A DNA stretch of 64,000 bases from Nymphalis io (GCF_905147045.1 NC_065908.1:3658001-3722000), one strand, 5' to 3'. Positions 21,124 through 32,973 are shown, counted from the first letter of the stretch. The notes: generated by a model from the sequence alone, not told the origin. A program made the numbers and translations.

Positions 21124-21369
21124 TTAAGGTATTCTTACTATCCTGAGACATTGAAGGTCAACTCTCGAGACATGATAGCATGCATAAGCGTTGCAGTCCT
21201 TGGCGCAAACGGTGACACTGGTTTTAGCGGGTATTGTGGCATTGTCCAAGGGTTCGCACTTCACGTGGTGGATTAAAAAAATTAAAAGGTGTCTATGAAT
21301 AGTTTTTTTCATTACCATTTTCAAAATAAGAACATTAAAATCGTGTCTAATATATCTCGACTGATTCAT
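21124..21369 (-). CDS. Possible small Cys-rich secreted peptide or exon, low confidence
   Basis: A minus-strand open frame of 81 codons starts at a true ATG. After a basic, then hydrophobic segment ('MVMKKTIHRHLLIFLIHH') comes a Cys-rich part with Cys in KCE, VCAKDC, YACYH and QCLR. The coding part is GC-richer than its flanks. Alternatively the part from 'KCEP' onward could be an exon after acceptor 'cgtgaag'. No family is recognised and no homologous copy is seen here. Confidence 0.25.
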   Translation of the reverse strand: MNQSRYIRHDFNVLILKMVMKKTIHRHLLIFLIHHVKCEPLDNATIPAKTSVTVCAKDCNAYACYHVSRVDLQCLRIVRIP

Positions 21370-21847
21370 TGAGTTCTGTCAGTGACCCATAAGTTTTAAA
21401 CTTAATTCTCAGTATATAATAACTATGGTTACCATCAATCAGGTATCACCGCGGGGCGCTGGACTTATAAATATAAATGGAGAAGGCAGTTCGAACTTTA
21501 TATACTCGGAATATATATAATAATAATATAATGATCATATCAAATTATTAAATTATTTTTTTAATAAGTTTAACTTATACTCTTAGAAATATTACATAAG
21601 CAAACCGCATTTATATTAAAACATCAATAATAATTTTCAAACAAATTGCAACATTAATTTTAAAAACTATCCAATTTGAACATTCAATAATCTTTGTTTT
21701 CTATTTTGATAGAACAAACTTAAAAATATTTAATACACGTGACAGAAATAATAACTTTTTGTAAAACGTATCAGAAGCGTTTCGAATCATAAGCCATAGT
21801 TAAAAACTATAATGTAACAAAAGTGACAATCTGCACAATATGCTAAT

Positions 21848-21950
21848 GATGGAGAAGGTTTGGATTGTTTTCCTCCACTTATCTCCACTGCTAGTGTATA
21901 ATAATACACGTGGCAAAATTCATCTGACTCATGCTAGTTTCAATCTTAGC
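21848..21950 (-). repeat. SINE-A fragment, degraded
   Basis: 'ggagaaggtttggattgttt', 'acacgtggcaaaattcatct' and 'gactcatgctagtttc' follow SINE-A in reverse with many changes. Confidence 0.5.
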
Positions 21951-22017
21951 TTTACAAAGACTATAAAAAGCGTGAAGTTATTTGTTAATTTTCAGGTTGG
22001 GTATATTTGAACTAGTT

Positions 22018-22190
22018 ATCGCCGGCAGCTTCGCTCTTGAGGGGTTAGTTGTTAAATATTCTATATCCTCCCGTATACCCCTTAGATATATATACGTATA
22101 TACAAAATTTCTTGATGATCGGTTATGTAGTTAAGACGTGAAAGCGTTATAAACAATCACACTTTCGCATTTATAATAATAATAAGTTTT
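22018..22190 (+). repeat. REP-E copy
   Basis: Starts 'atcgccggcagcttcgctct' and ends 'tttcgcatttataataataa', with 'aagacgtgaaagcg' between, as in the copy 0.9 kb further on. Confidence 0.6.
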
Positions 22191-22397
22191 GTATTTAATT
22201 AATATAGCTTTATTTAATTAGTCAAAAGGTGTGTGTATTAGTAGTTCAGTGATTTTCCTGCAGGCTCTTCTCCTCTTCTCGGTAAAATCTACAATTCAAA
22301 TAATCCTGTTAAGTGACGACACAAAACTGCTTGCTAACCCTACTTAACTAAAGAATTCCGTTTTAGTTTTGCAAATCTATTTAGCTCTTTTCTAGGT

Positions 22398-22625
22398 GGT
22401 AGGGATTTATGCAAGCCCGTCTGGGTAGGTAAATTTGGTTTAAAGGGTGAGTGAGCCAGTGTAATTACAGGCACATGGACAGGTCCCGAGGTTGGTGGCG
22501 CATTGGCTATGTAAGGAATGATTAATTTTTGTTACATCGCTAATGTTTAATGTTAATGCTATGGGTGGTGGTGATCACTTAAAATCAGGAGGCCCATTTT
22601 CCCGTCCGGCTATCTATAACATTAA
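22398..22625 (+). repeat. REP-D copy, internally shortened
   Basis: 'gtggtagggatttatgcaag', 'tgagtgagccagtgtaatta', 'cccgaggttggtggcgcatt' and 'ggaggcccattttcccgtcc' in REP-D sense order. Confidence 0.7.
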
Positions 22626-22945
22626 AAAAATATATTCAATGTTGTTTTTAAATATTATTTATATTAAATAATACATCACGTCCGTTCAATTTCATACATC
22701 GTATATAGAAGGCAAAAAGTTTGCCTTCGTATAGATTAATTAAATTACATTTTGACCTCTGCTACCGGACTGCGGGAGGGAGAGAACGAAATGAGTTCGT
22801 GATTAAATGGTTGTGTGGTCTTAGTCACACGATACAGACACCATGAAACGCATTAGGTATCTATAGTATGTATACATATATATCAACTCCATGTCATGTT
22901 TTCGCGCGTGAACCAACAACATAATATTTTCATATTTATCAAGTA

Positions 22946-23002
22946 GTTTCCGCCCGCGGCTTCGTTCGCGTGTTTTTGTTGGCCTCGGGTTTAAGATATA
23001 TA

Positions 23003-23055
<53 letters not shown>

Positions 23056-23164
23056 TTTCTTGGGGTCCAAGCTTGCTTCATACCAAATTTCATCAAAACC
23101 GGTTCAGTGGTTTATTCGTGAAAGCAATACAGAATTACTTTCGCATTTATAATATTAGTATACA
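22946..23164 (+). repeat. REP-E copy containing a (TA)n array
   Basis: Starts 'ttccgcccgcggcttcgttc', then the TA array, 'ataccaaatttcatcaaaac', 'cggttcagtggtttattcgt' and the end 'cgcatttataatattagta'. This is the most complete REP-E here. Confidence 0.7.
23006..23051. repeat. (TA)n microsatellite
   Basis: Pure TA dinucleotide run of about 46 bp inside REP-E. The open frames with poly-Tyr-Ile across it are artefacts. Confidence 0.95.
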
Positions 23165-24004
23165 TACTGTTACAAGCGCCTCTGAGAGGCGTTTTACCAT
23201 AAGTATATATATAATAATATGGGTCGATCAATATAATAATATTTATCCATCTATATTATAATTAAATTTGTTTCCTTTATCAATTAAAGCAATTATTATT
23301 GTAGCTAAAGGTATACTTTTAATAATAAAATCAATAACATTTAAATGATACACGCATCAAAATAGCGAATAAGTAAGTCCCGTCGGTCTTCAACACATCA
23401 CGGGTGAGTTACGAAATTATATCTTACAGAATACCACTGCAGTACCAAGTGATCTTTTCACTTTTTATTTTAATATGATTAACGGCCTTACTACTAAATA
23501 TTGTTTTCAACATAGATTTCTCCCTTTCTGTCATTTTTGATTTGACATTTGAAAGAAGAAGACGACAAAGAAGTAATCAAATAAATAGTTATAACTCAAT
23601 CAAATCAAAATCTAGTAACACAAATAAAATAATCAAATATCCATATTATTTGATTATTATTAATTTTATTAATACACTCGTAATAGAGTAACATACATCC
23701 TAGGTTGAATATTGCATTTGGCCCTAAAGCGTTTGCAGTGTTTGAAAATTCCTAAAACAATAATTATTTTATGATCTTATAGTTTTAAATAATTGAAATG
23801 ATCACATGATTAAACAGCTATAGCATCCTTGATGCATCACGTATAATATTATATTATAAACAGCAGGGCTGTTTTTGCTGGTTTCTAAGTACCAATCATT
23901 GAGCAATTATTATAGTTTATTGCTCTGTTCCGGTTAGAGACATTCTCATTACACACGAAAAGGATATAATGTAACATTAGTTAGATCCTAAGGTTGATAG
24001 CGGT
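23165..24004. other. AT-rich intergenic DNA
   Basis: A short hairpin 'gcgcctctgagaggcg' lies at about 23175-23190. No other feature supported. Confidence 0.4.
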
Positions 24005-24193
24005 TATCCGACACGACTGGAAAGAATCCAGGCGCCGCACCAACGGCTTTTCGTGCTTACCGAGGCATGGGAGTGTATACTTGCAATTTCGAGACTCCGG
24101 ACTTCTACCGGATTTTTTTCTACAAAAAAACTTTGTAGCAATCCAACTAGGGTTTAAACCTCGTGATCACGTAGCCACTAGACCAAGTCAATG
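24005..24193 (-). mobile_element. SINE-B copy, reverse
   Basis: 'atccgacacgactggaaaga', 'caccaacggcttttcgtgct', 'tttaaacctcgtgatcac' and 'gccactagaccaa' are SINE-B in reverse up to the tRNA head. Confidence 0.75.
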
Positions 24194-24986
24194 AACTGGT
24201 TCAAAAATGCAGTGAAAGAGGAACAATATGATTCAGGATAACACTTTAAAATAGGAGCGAATCACTTTTATTATTAAGAAATAAACATATCAGTGATGGA
24301 TTCCTTTATAGCAGAGCTATGTTATATGAAAGCTTGGAATTATTATTTGTCGATCCTCGTGCAGTATAATAATCGTGTAGTAAAGATAACTTATTTGTAA
24401 AACGACGGGAGCGATGGCTGAGCGATACCACTGTCCACATCTCGAGTAGGTGGTACTGGGTCCATTGCGTAGGTGGCGAAAATGATAGTGTACATCCGTA
24501 TAACCTTACTTTATCTTTTGAACACAATAAACACACTTAAAAGTAAACTAGGTAAACCGATAGTTAAAGTATTCGAAGAGCCAAATTGTATTTTTTTTTT
24601 AAATATATAAAATAACTAAGGAGTGAATTAAAACGTCTGAACAGATTTGGATGCTCCGTTTAATTGATTTGAAATAAATGTTTCCCACCGTCTAAACTAA
24701 AAATGTTATTTCCCATGAATTTATTTGCTTAGTTATGTTTTCCAGTAATCCAACGACAAAATGCAACGGTGCAGTTTTAGGTTTTTATTGTAAATGTTCT
24801 CCGTGGTATTGGTTGCATAACTAGTTTCGTTTTGGAGAAGTGACCTGATCGGAGTCCCGAATCGTAATTTGCCGTTTCTATTACTCACTTTCCAACACGA
24901 CTCTTTTGCACGACATGTATTTGAATAACATAAAGTACCTTTAATTGACGGAAAAGAGTAATTTTTGAATTCTTGACGGTGGTAAT
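24194..24986. other. Intergenic DNA, nothing supported
   Basis: Two minus-strand open frames of 76 and 87 codons (24306-24536, 24733-24996) show no domain or splice context. Confidence 0.4.
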
Positions 24987-25051
24987 TTATAAACATCTTA
25001 AATGGTCATGTTAAAGAATTACTTTAACATGACCATTTAAAATGTTTATAA
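24987..25051. repeat. Near-perfect inverted repeat, 30-bp arms, 5-nt spacer
   Basis: Arms 24987-25016 and 25022-25051 are reverse complements with one mismatch; the spacer is 'aatta'. The core of the left arm is 'ttaaatggtcatgttaaag'. Confidence 0.95.
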
Positions 25052-25870
25052 CACTTGAAAAGATAAATAAAGAAAAAAAAGGAAGGTAACAAATATTATA
25101 CATTTTGTATTTGCTTTCTTAATACAAATTTAGAACGATGATTGATGCTTGCAACCGTCAGTGGTGTTGATAGGAGTCGCAGTGTGATACGAGAGGCCGT
25201 TGACCTCACGACGTCAATATTGCCAATATACACTGATTTATTTTTTGATTATTTTACTCAACTTGGAGAATGATTTATGTATATAAATCTCATAGGCAAA
25301 GTTGCTGTTTCGTTCTAATGTAAAATGTTTTGGTTTCTTGTGAACGAAGCAGGTCTTAAGCACTTACTACGGTAGTTGTGTTGTTACGCTGGTAAAGAAC
25401 TCCTATGCTATCTACAATGGCAGTTTAAACGTAAAAAGAGATTGCTATCGAGCACTCTTTGCATTTATAGAGTATGTTTAAGCAAGATATATTAAATGGC
25501 ACGCATAAAATTCATACAAAGTTGCCCCTCTCATTTCCCCCTTAAAGTTTAAATTTCGAACAATCCTTTCTTAGCGTATGCTTACATTATAAAATGTAAT
25601 TTATGTTCCAGACTTCAGCTTTCTAGACTCAATAGTTTTGGTTATGGTTTTATTGTGATACATTGAATTTTGAAATTAACAATAAAAGTGTTAATTTTTG
25701 TCCGTTAAGGGATTAAACTGTCGATGTTTTGATGAATTCTAAGACTCTTCACAGTTAAGTAGGTAAAGAAATTAAAAAAATCGACTCCTTTCTTTAAGTA
25801 TCTTTAATACTAAAAACTTGTTAAAAATTAAATAAGGATTGTAAATCATCTTAATTCTTCGAATGCTTTT
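25052..25870. other. AT-rich intergenic DNA
   Basis: A GC-richer stretch at 25145-25215 ('gcaaccgtcagtggtgttga', 'gcagtgtgatacgagaggcc') has no recognised function. Confidence 0.35.
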
Positions 25871-25911
25871 CGGTTGTTTGCATATTGTATTAAACAATAT
25901 GCAAACAACCG
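25871..25911. repeat. Perfect inverted repeat, 18-bp arms, 5-nt spacer
   Basis: 'cggttgtttgcatattgt' (25871-25888), spacer 'attaa', then its exact reverse complement (25894-25911). Confidence 0.95.
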
Positions 25912-26309
25912 TCTTATTGCACCCAAAAGGATTATCATAATGACATTTCTTTGTTTGCTTAATCTGTGCATATTATTTTACAACTGTTTGTGTGGGTGAG
26001 TGGATTCCGTAATTATACGTCAAAAACTTTTAATGTAAACTATTACTATTAGGCCAGTTATACGGAAGGTTCTGACAAACAAAAAGTTCAGGTAGAGTTC
26101 AAATGTGGTAGATTATTATAATATAGTATTCTGATAAGTAAGTTATGAATAATATTTTTAATGTAGTTTGTGCTGGAGAGAAGATATTTCTGAAAAACTA
26201 ATTTATGGTACCATTTTTCTAAGATGGCGGTTCGATTGGCGGTCGTTAAAGGTCGCAAATTCAGAATATCACTAAGCTGTATTTACCACTGCAGCCCTTT
26301 TACCGTACC

Positions 26310-26396
26310 GTAACAGCCTGTGAATGTCCCACTGCTGGGCTAAAGGCCTCCTCTCCTCTTTTTTGAGGAGAAGGTTTGGAGCTTATTCCAGCCCTT
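26310..26396 (-). repeat. SINE-A tail fragment
   Basis: 'gtaacagcctgtgaatgtcc', 'cactgctgggctaaaggcct' and 'ggagaaggtttggagcttat' match the tail of the full copy at 61.1 kb closely. Confidence 0.75.
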
Positions 26397-26432
26397 TTAA
26401 CGCATTTAATTACTGGACTATATAGCCTATTC

Positions 26433-26757
26433 CTGCCTTGTCGGTCTAGTGGTATGTAAGGTCGCAGTTCCTGAGGTCCTGGGTTCAATTCCCTAGGTCG
26501 GGCCAATAAAAAATTATTGTCCGAAATTTGGAAGTTGGAAGTGTGAACACTCGTGCCTCGGAAAGCACGTAAAGCCGTTGGTCCTGCGCCTGAACTCTTT
26601 TTAGTCGTGTCGAATTGCCGAATCAGATTATGAAAGTAAGAAAAAAGGTGCACCGGGTATTGTGCACACTTGTGTAGTATAATATGGTCTGTGCATTCGT
26701 CTAATCTCTCTTGAGATTGGCCGCTAATCTTTACTCATCCTGTAATTAGAACAGACT
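26433..26757 (+). mobile_element. SINE-B copy, near full length
   Basis: A-box 'cggtctagtggtatg', B-box 'gggttcaattccctagg', 'aatttggaagttggaagtgt', 'agccgttggtcctgcgcctg' and 'ctcttgagattggccgctaa' match the copies at 11.9 and 40.8 kb. It sits between a SINE-A tail and a REP-D copy. Confidence 0.85.
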
Positions 26758-26779
26758 ATACCTATTTACCTACCTACCT

Positions 26780-26969
26780 ACTGGTGGTAGGGCTTTGTGC
26801 AAGCTCGTCTGGGTGAGGTACCACCCACTCATCAGATATTCTACCGCAAAACAGCAATATTTGATATTGTTGACATTTCTTAAAATGCCAATGTCTAAGG
26901 GCGTTTGGTGACCACTTACCATCAGGTGGCCCATATGCTCGTCCACCTTCCTATTCTATAAAAAAAAAA
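26780..26969 (+). repeat. REP-D copy with internal deletion
   Basis: Both ends are present ('ggtggtagggctttgtgcaa' and 'ccttcctattctataaaaaa'), but the text jumps from 'gatattgttg' to 'acatttcttaaaatgccaat', losing the roughly 125 central bp. It is preceded by a short (CTAC)n run. Confidence 0.8.
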
Positions 26970-27543
26970 TTATTAATTTTTAAAGCTTTGTTATCGTTGA
27001 AAAATAAAGTAATTATAATAATTTAATATATTAGTTACAGTATATAAAATAGTTTAGTTATTTCAATAGGTTTTTGGTCAATAATTTTTAACAATAGTGA
27101 CGCATTGAGTGCGCTACTGCGCGGGCGGGCGGGCGCAAAAAATGGAATAGAATTATTAGTTCGTTTTGACATTTAGTTAACGAATGACAGATCGTTGAAA
27201 ACTTAAAACTTGATAGCGATCGACATAGGAATTTGCCTGATCAACTTTAAATAAGGAATTTATTATTTAACTATAGGTAGGTATAAGGTTAATTAATGTA
27301 CATCGGCTAATAAACATTGGGGGCCCTGAAATTTAATTAATTAATTATCAATTACAACTTGGTGAAATTGGCTTAAAATATAAATGCCAACTATATAAGC
27401 TATTAACAAGTGAGTGAAAAAAAATCAGATGACAGTTGATTGTCAATCATAAGTAGCTATTATTTGAACTCGATTGTAAACGAAATACGATTTTTAAAAG
27501 ATAGGGCTGAAGTGTAATGATGAAATTGATATATTATGTACCT
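26970..27543. other. Intergenic DNA with a G/C-rich patch
   Basis: 'actgcgcgggcgggcgggcg' lies near 27116. No gene or repeat supported. Confidence 0.4.
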
Positions 27544-27819
27544 TTTTTATAGTATAGGTAGGCGGACGAGCATATAGGCCATCTGGTTGTAAGTGGTCAC
27601 CAACATCCATAGACATTGGCATTGTAAGAAATGTTAACCATCGCTTACATCGCCAATGCGCCACCAACCTTGGGAACTAAGATGTTATGTCCTATGTACT
27701 TGTAATTACACTTCAAACCGAAACACACCAATATCAAGTACTGCTATTTTGCGCTAGAATATCTGATGAGTGGGTGGTACCTACCCAGACGAGCTTGCAC
27801 AAAGCCATATCACCAGTAC
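27544..27819 (-). repeat. REP-D copy, near full length
   Basis: 'ttttatagtataggtaggcg', 'tgcgccaccaaccttgggaa', 'atctgatgagtgggtggtac' and 'gagcttgcacaaagcc' in REP-D antisense order. Confidence 0.85.
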
Positions 27820-28805
27820 TGTGTGTTACTAACATGAATTAACATCTTTTTGTTGAATACGTAAAAAATAAACGATAATTTAATTTAATTTATTTCCCAT
27901 ACATATCACAAAAACAATCTATTACGTTTATTTTATATATTTTCTGATCATAAAAACACAATTAAAATTAAGCGACATAAATCGGATTTACATTTTAATT
28001 GCCGCAACGAATTTTTAAATTTATATAAAACCATGTGCTTTTCTCAACTTGCCTATTGTACAGAACACAAACGTGCGTGTATCCGCAAACTGTGTGCGCA
28101 AACACAGGTGCATTCTATGTAGGCGTTAAAGTTATGGTGAATATATCATATTAGGTAGGATTTTCATGCATGCGTTGCATAATTGCTAAGTGTTTTAACC
28201 AGACCTATAATATAATAGTAATTGTCCAGTCAGTGAACAAGTGGGTTGACACGCTCGAACTGCGCGGGCGCCGGAGCGATGTCTCTATTGACAAAGGTTC
28301 TAAAACTTAAGATGAATTTTCATAACCATTATTATTAAAAGAAAACTGTCTGATTAGTTTAAATATATATAAAAAATATATATATATACTTAATGATTGA
28401 CGACAAAAAAGTCTCATAAAAAATTTATACAATAAAAAAAATACTGATAATATATTATCATTTAGTTAAACTTTATGTTTCTTAATTTTATAAGTTTAAG
28501 GAAATATCTTTGCTTTATTCGTGTTTTAAAATCACTAACATCAACATACCCGAATAACTTCGGGTTAAATGAATCGATTATGCGATAACGATTATTATTC
28601 GATTACAGGAATGGTCGCGTTTCGCTCCGACACCTCATCGAGAGGTTGACGATCCATCTTATTTCGGAATATTAATTGGTGCTCAAAGTTTAATGATTTT
28701 CGCTGATTTAATTTAAATACTGGTTTAAAAATATAAATAGAAAACAAGTGTTTTAATAACCATTAGTAATTTTCTATAATAAGTTCCTCGAGCTGTAGTC
28801 TGATG
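27820..28805. other. AT-rich intergenic DNA
   Basis: A GC-rich patch near 28250-28280 ('gctcgaactgcgcgggcgcc') has no recognised function. Confidence 0.4.
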
Positions 28806-29086
28806 AGAATTGATAACCGCCGCCAGAGCTAGTAGGGTTTTCTGTATCTCGGGAACCGAACTAGGATTGGAGGCCCACATAGGCTGGCCAACCGTCGGGG
28901 CGTCACGGTAGTATGCGCAAGCGATCCCGTGACGCCCTCCGAAGAGACAATGAGGGTACTGAGGGTTTATTAGTGGGTATTCCGGTGCACTGGACGTTCT
29001 AGGCGCCTGCGAGTTTCACATAACCTCCCACTTAATGTGGGAGAAGCAACGTATTTACGTTTTTTCAGCGGATCAAAAAAATAGGG
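28806..29086 (+). repeat. REP-F copy
   Basis: 'gcaagcgatcccgtgacgcc', 'ggtgcactggacgttctagg' and 'gtatttacgttttttcagcg' recur, diverged, at 58.2 kb. I believe such sequence is common in Lepidoptera as the untranslated 3' part of a retroelement, but I cannot class it from this copy. Confidence 0.55.
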
Positions 29087-29205
29087 GAACTGATTGATAA
29101 AGAAGGTGGTGGGATCCAACTGGATAGGGATGACAAGAATAGAGAGCTTTGCCGTACATTGAGAAAAGCTGTCTAAAGGTAGATTGCGATTAGCTGATGA
29201 TGATA
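29087..29205 (+). mobile_element. Degraded 3' end of an RTE element
   Basis: Allowing two frameshifts, the plus strand encodes 'KKVVGSNW' and 'DDKNRELCRTLRKAV', matching 'KKVAGTNW' and 'EDRELWRTLGEAYV' at the end of the intact RTE protein. It ends in 'tgatgatgat', the RTE-type tail. Internal stops show it is dead. Confidence 0.7.
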
Positions 29206-30379
29206 ACTACAATAAAACCAGAATGCATTTCTGTCAATGTATGTGAAACGATGTTATTTACTTTCAGTTAATAGTAACATATCGCTGTTTTGTCTTGTTT
29301 GATTTTATAATGAATCCAAACTAATAAATGCAAAAGCGAGTATTTGTTATGTTTTCATTTCTTAACTACTCAACTAATCATGATCAAATTTTGCGTACAC
29401 GCTATCAGAGGTCTGTACCATAAAAAGGAAAAGGACAAAGGAAGATCTACGTCCTTTCATTAAGCGCGAGCCAGACCTCGGACGAATAGTAAGATAAGTT
29501 AAACTTCAAGAGTTCAACGGTATAGGACTGGTAAAAATGACCTAATTTGGCTTATTTAATTAGGGATTATTAAAAAAATAGAGAGATTCACCGTCAAGTG
29601 ACAGAGACGTCAGCAATTTAGTATATTTTATTTAGAATTAAACGTTTTGATGGTAGTATTATAGTTTTACAATATGATTAAGTTTGAGAAGCTGTAGGTT
29701 TGTGGGCGGTCGCGCGACATCGTCGCGGCTAATTATCGATAGATCGGTACACGGCGATTATTCCGAATAATTAGACCGACCTCACTCGAGTCACTCGTAC
29801 ATAGATTGATATGGTATGCATACAGTTTTCTGCATCTTGCTTAATTACCGATTTTAACAATACATATTACATTATCTTATAGTGATATTACTCGAAAATA
29901 ACTGTCTGTATATCACGTCACACAAAGTTATGAAACGGTTTGTTAAAATTTTGTATAGATCTTGTATCGTATGAAAGTAAATAAGGTGTTTTATGAAAAT
30001 AAAACGATGACTCAGGTGCTTATATGAATAATGGTGTCATTCATATGTTTATTCTTAAATAAATAAAATATATAAACATATGTTCACTATTTTCATTGTT
30101 CAATTTAATAAAAATCGATATTGCCTTTAAGTTTTGATTATTTGTTTATTTCCTTTTGTAAATAAGCTTACATATTATTATAAATACAATATTATTATAA
30201 ATCGTTTCCACCCGTAGCTTCGTATTTTGCCTTTGTAAAATTAAAAGATTTAGTACCTATCTAAGACGAATTTGTATACAATTTACATATATAATAATGT
30301 AGTAAGAATGGTATTGTCATTTAATTGACAATAATTAAGCTAATAGGCGCTTTGTTGCAGGTGGAAACACAGATGTTAG
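29206..30379. other. Intergenic DNA
   Basis: A GC-richer patch at 29700-29800 ('gcgcgacatcgtcgcggcta') may be regulatory, but nothing specific can be said. No gene supported. Confidence 0.4.
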
Positions 30380-30382
30380 CAG

Positions 30383-30532
30383 CGAATTTGGCAATTTGGC
30401 TATGCATGTTGTGAAGCTGCTTGCAAACCGCTTGGTCCTGATTGTTGGAATTTCTACCAAACGTGGATTATGACCTGCCGTGCGTCTAGTTCTACAGCTA
30501 TAGAAGAATGCCAGGATAATTATACTCTCTAA
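30383..30532 (+). CDS. Possible Cys-rich terminal exon, low confidence
   Basis: After a possible acceptor 'gatgttagcag' the frame reads 'RIWQFGYACCEAACKPLG', then six Cys in total spaced CC-x3-C-x6-C-x10-C-x10-C, ending 'EECQDNYTL' and TAA at 30530-30532. The composition is typical of small secreted Cys-knit peptides. No signal-peptide exon is visible; in another frame just upstream 'MLAANLAIWLCML' looks signal-like, which would need a frameshift. It could be a decayed gene or chance. Confidence 0.25.
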   Translation, partial: RIWQFGYACCEAACKPLGPDCWNFYQTWIMTCRASSSTAIEECQDNYTL

Positions 30533-31251
30533 AGTATATACTTCTTGCATTATCAAAATAATAAAAAAACACATTCACGAGATCTATCACATGCGATATG
30601 ATTAACAAAAAAAATATAAAACGCTAAAACATAAATATATATTTTAAAAAAAAATTAATTAAAAACCCGCAGTAAATTCGTAAATATATTTTTATGTAGA
30701 GCCTTATCTTTGTATCTCAGACTTTTTGTCGTAACTCATCTTCAAAGCGGCTCGACCAATATATACATTCATATTAACTAGTATCTATGTAATTGTAATA
30801 GAGGCTATATTGCTTTGTTTCTTGTGCAACTATAAGTTTGTCTGGTTGTCGTGATCGGCCGACATTTTGACAATTTCGTTCCTTAAGAAAGTGTCAGGCA
30901 GTTTGAGGACCACCGGGGGACGTCTCGCGCTAAGATTTTAAGGACGATAAAAATAGTTTAAATAACAATTAGTGAGAAATATTCTATACTATTTATAAAT
31001 TTAATAAAATTATGTAAATTTATGTACGGTGTTTGTTTAAATATAAAAAATACATCCGTATAACATTTTAATTGTTCAATTCAAATTTTTAAATTTGAGG
31101 AATATTTTAATATTTTGTTATCACTTAGAGAATGTTTATTATTCTTTCTATTCTTATCGTAAGTAATCATTAAAACTAAAAATTAAAATTTAATGTGTAA
31201 TTAAAAGTAAATAGAAAGATATGTGACTTGCGATTTTTATTTTCTGACAAC
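30533..31251. other. AT-rich intergenic DNA
   Basis: A GC-richer patch at 30840-30945 is the only contrast; no feature supported. Confidence 0.4.
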
Positions 31252-31545
31252 ACTGGTAGAGCTTTGTGCAAGCTCGTCTGGGTAGGTACCACCCACTCAT
31301 CAGATATTCTACCGCAAAACAGCAGTACTTGGTATTGTTGTGTTCCGGTTTCAAGGGTGAGTGAGCCAGTGTAATTACAGTCACAAGGGACATAAAATTT
31401 TAGTTCCCAAGGTTGGTGGCGCATTGGTGATGTAAGCGATGGTTAACATTTCTTACATGCCAATGTTTATGGGCGTTGGTGACCAGTTACCATCAGGTGG
31501 CCCATATGCTCATCCGCCTTCCTATTCTATAAAAAAAAAAAATAA
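31252..31545 (+). repeat. REP-D copy, full length with A-tail
   Basis: Complete from 'actggtagagctttgtgcaa' to 'ttcctattctataaaaaaaa'. Good reference copy for the plus orientation. Confidence 0.9.
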
Positions 31546-31684
31546 TAAAGACGATAATACCGCTTCGAGTTCAAGATATGCGATATTAACACTTAATATG
31601 CATATTAACAATATAGAACACACGATATTCAATGGTTCAAAGTCGATCACTTAGGCTGTTCTTAATATATTTGTATTACGTAGA

Positions 31685-31822
31685 CACACTGGCAAGAGTG
31701 TCATCTGACAAACCGGCTCACTTAACCTTCAAACCTTCAAAAATACTAAGTATTGCTCCTTGACCGTATGATGAACGAGGAACTACCCCGACAGGTTTGT
31801 ACAAAGCCCTACCACCAAGAAA
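31685..31822 (-). repeat. REP-D fragment, degraded
   Basis: 'aaaccggctcacttaacctt', 'aatactaagtattgctcctt' and 'acaaagccctaccaccaaga' match the 5' part of REP-D in reverse. Confidence 0.55.
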
Positions 31823-32206
31823 TAATTTCTCGTCACTCTTAACATTTAGACGGGAAATTTATTAAACAATTAAAAAGTCTAATAACACTCTTAACAAATG
31901 CATTTTCAGAGGAAATTTATTAAGCAGTTAAAAAAAGTCTAATCTGTTATAACGTAATTTACAATTTGGGATGACCAATTGATTTTACTATAAACAGACG
32001 TTATTATACCACTATGTACAATATTAACACTAGAAATGTGTTATTTTGTTTATTTTGGACATTTCGTATTTATCGCTTATTCTCACGTCAAGTCATCTGT
32101 GTGCGCAGAACCGTCCCGCTATCAATTTCCGATCCTCTATTTCTTAGCTCATTAAATTTAGCACTACGACATTTCTTACGCAGATGACTAATCTGATGCA
32201 TCATGC

Positions 32207-32444
32207 ATAGATATTCTACCGCAAAACAGCAGTACTTGGTATTGTTGTGTTCCAGTTTGAAGGGTGAGTTAGCCAGTGTAATTACAGACACAAGGGACAT
32301 AATGTCTTAGTTCCGAAGGTTGGTGGCGCATTGGTGATGTAACCGATGGTTAACATTTCTTACAATGCCAATGTCTATGGGCGTTGGTGACCACTTACCA
32401 TCAGGTGGCCCAGACGCACGTCCGTCTTCCTATTCTATAAAAAA
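32207..32444 (+). repeat. REP-D copy lacking its 5' end
   Basis: Runs from 'atagatattctaccgcaaaa' to 'tcttcctattctataaaaaa'. Confidence 0.85.
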
Positions 32445-32667
32445 TATGTCCATTACATAAAACATTCAAAAATACTTTATAATCATATATTAAAATGTAA
32501 CATACACCTGTTTGAGATTCGACACATATAAAAGTTGGAACAAATGTATATGTAATATTTCAGGGAGAAGGGTTTTCTAGTATTTACTGTGCTGTGACTC
32601 GTCTTCTATACCGTTTTTCCGATTGCTATAACCATGGATCACCAAATAGCAATATCCAGGATTGTTG

Positions 32668-32966
32668 TTTTTTTTTTTTTTTATAGAATAGGAAGGCGGA
32701 CGAGCATATGGGCCACCTGATGGTAAGTGGTCACCAACGCTCTTAGACATTGGCATTGTAAGAAATGTTAACCATCGCTTACATATCCAATGCGCCACCA
32801 ACCTTGGGAACTAAGATTTTATGTCCCTTGTGCCTGTAATTACACTGGCTCACTCACCCTTCAAACCGGAACACAACAATATCAAGTATTGCTGTTTTGC
32901 GGTAGAATATCTGATGAGTGGGTGGTTCCTACCCAGACGAGCTTGCACAAAGCCCTACCACCAGTA
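32668..32966 (-). repeat. REP-D copy, full length
   Basis: Long T-run, 'gaataggaaggcggacgagc' through 'acaaagccctaccaccagta'. Closely similar to the copies at 35.5 and 57.5 kb, so comparatively young. Confidence 0.9.
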
Positions 32967-32973
32967 AAAGTAA

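Noticed and set aside
22821..23152. Open frames with long Tyr-Ile runs
   Set aside because: Produced by translation of the (TA)n microsatellite.
31176..31424. Recurring frame 'MRHQPWELRFYVPCACNYTG' seen at several places
   Set aside because: It is the translation of REP-D and appears wherever that repeat does; no selection on codons is visible.
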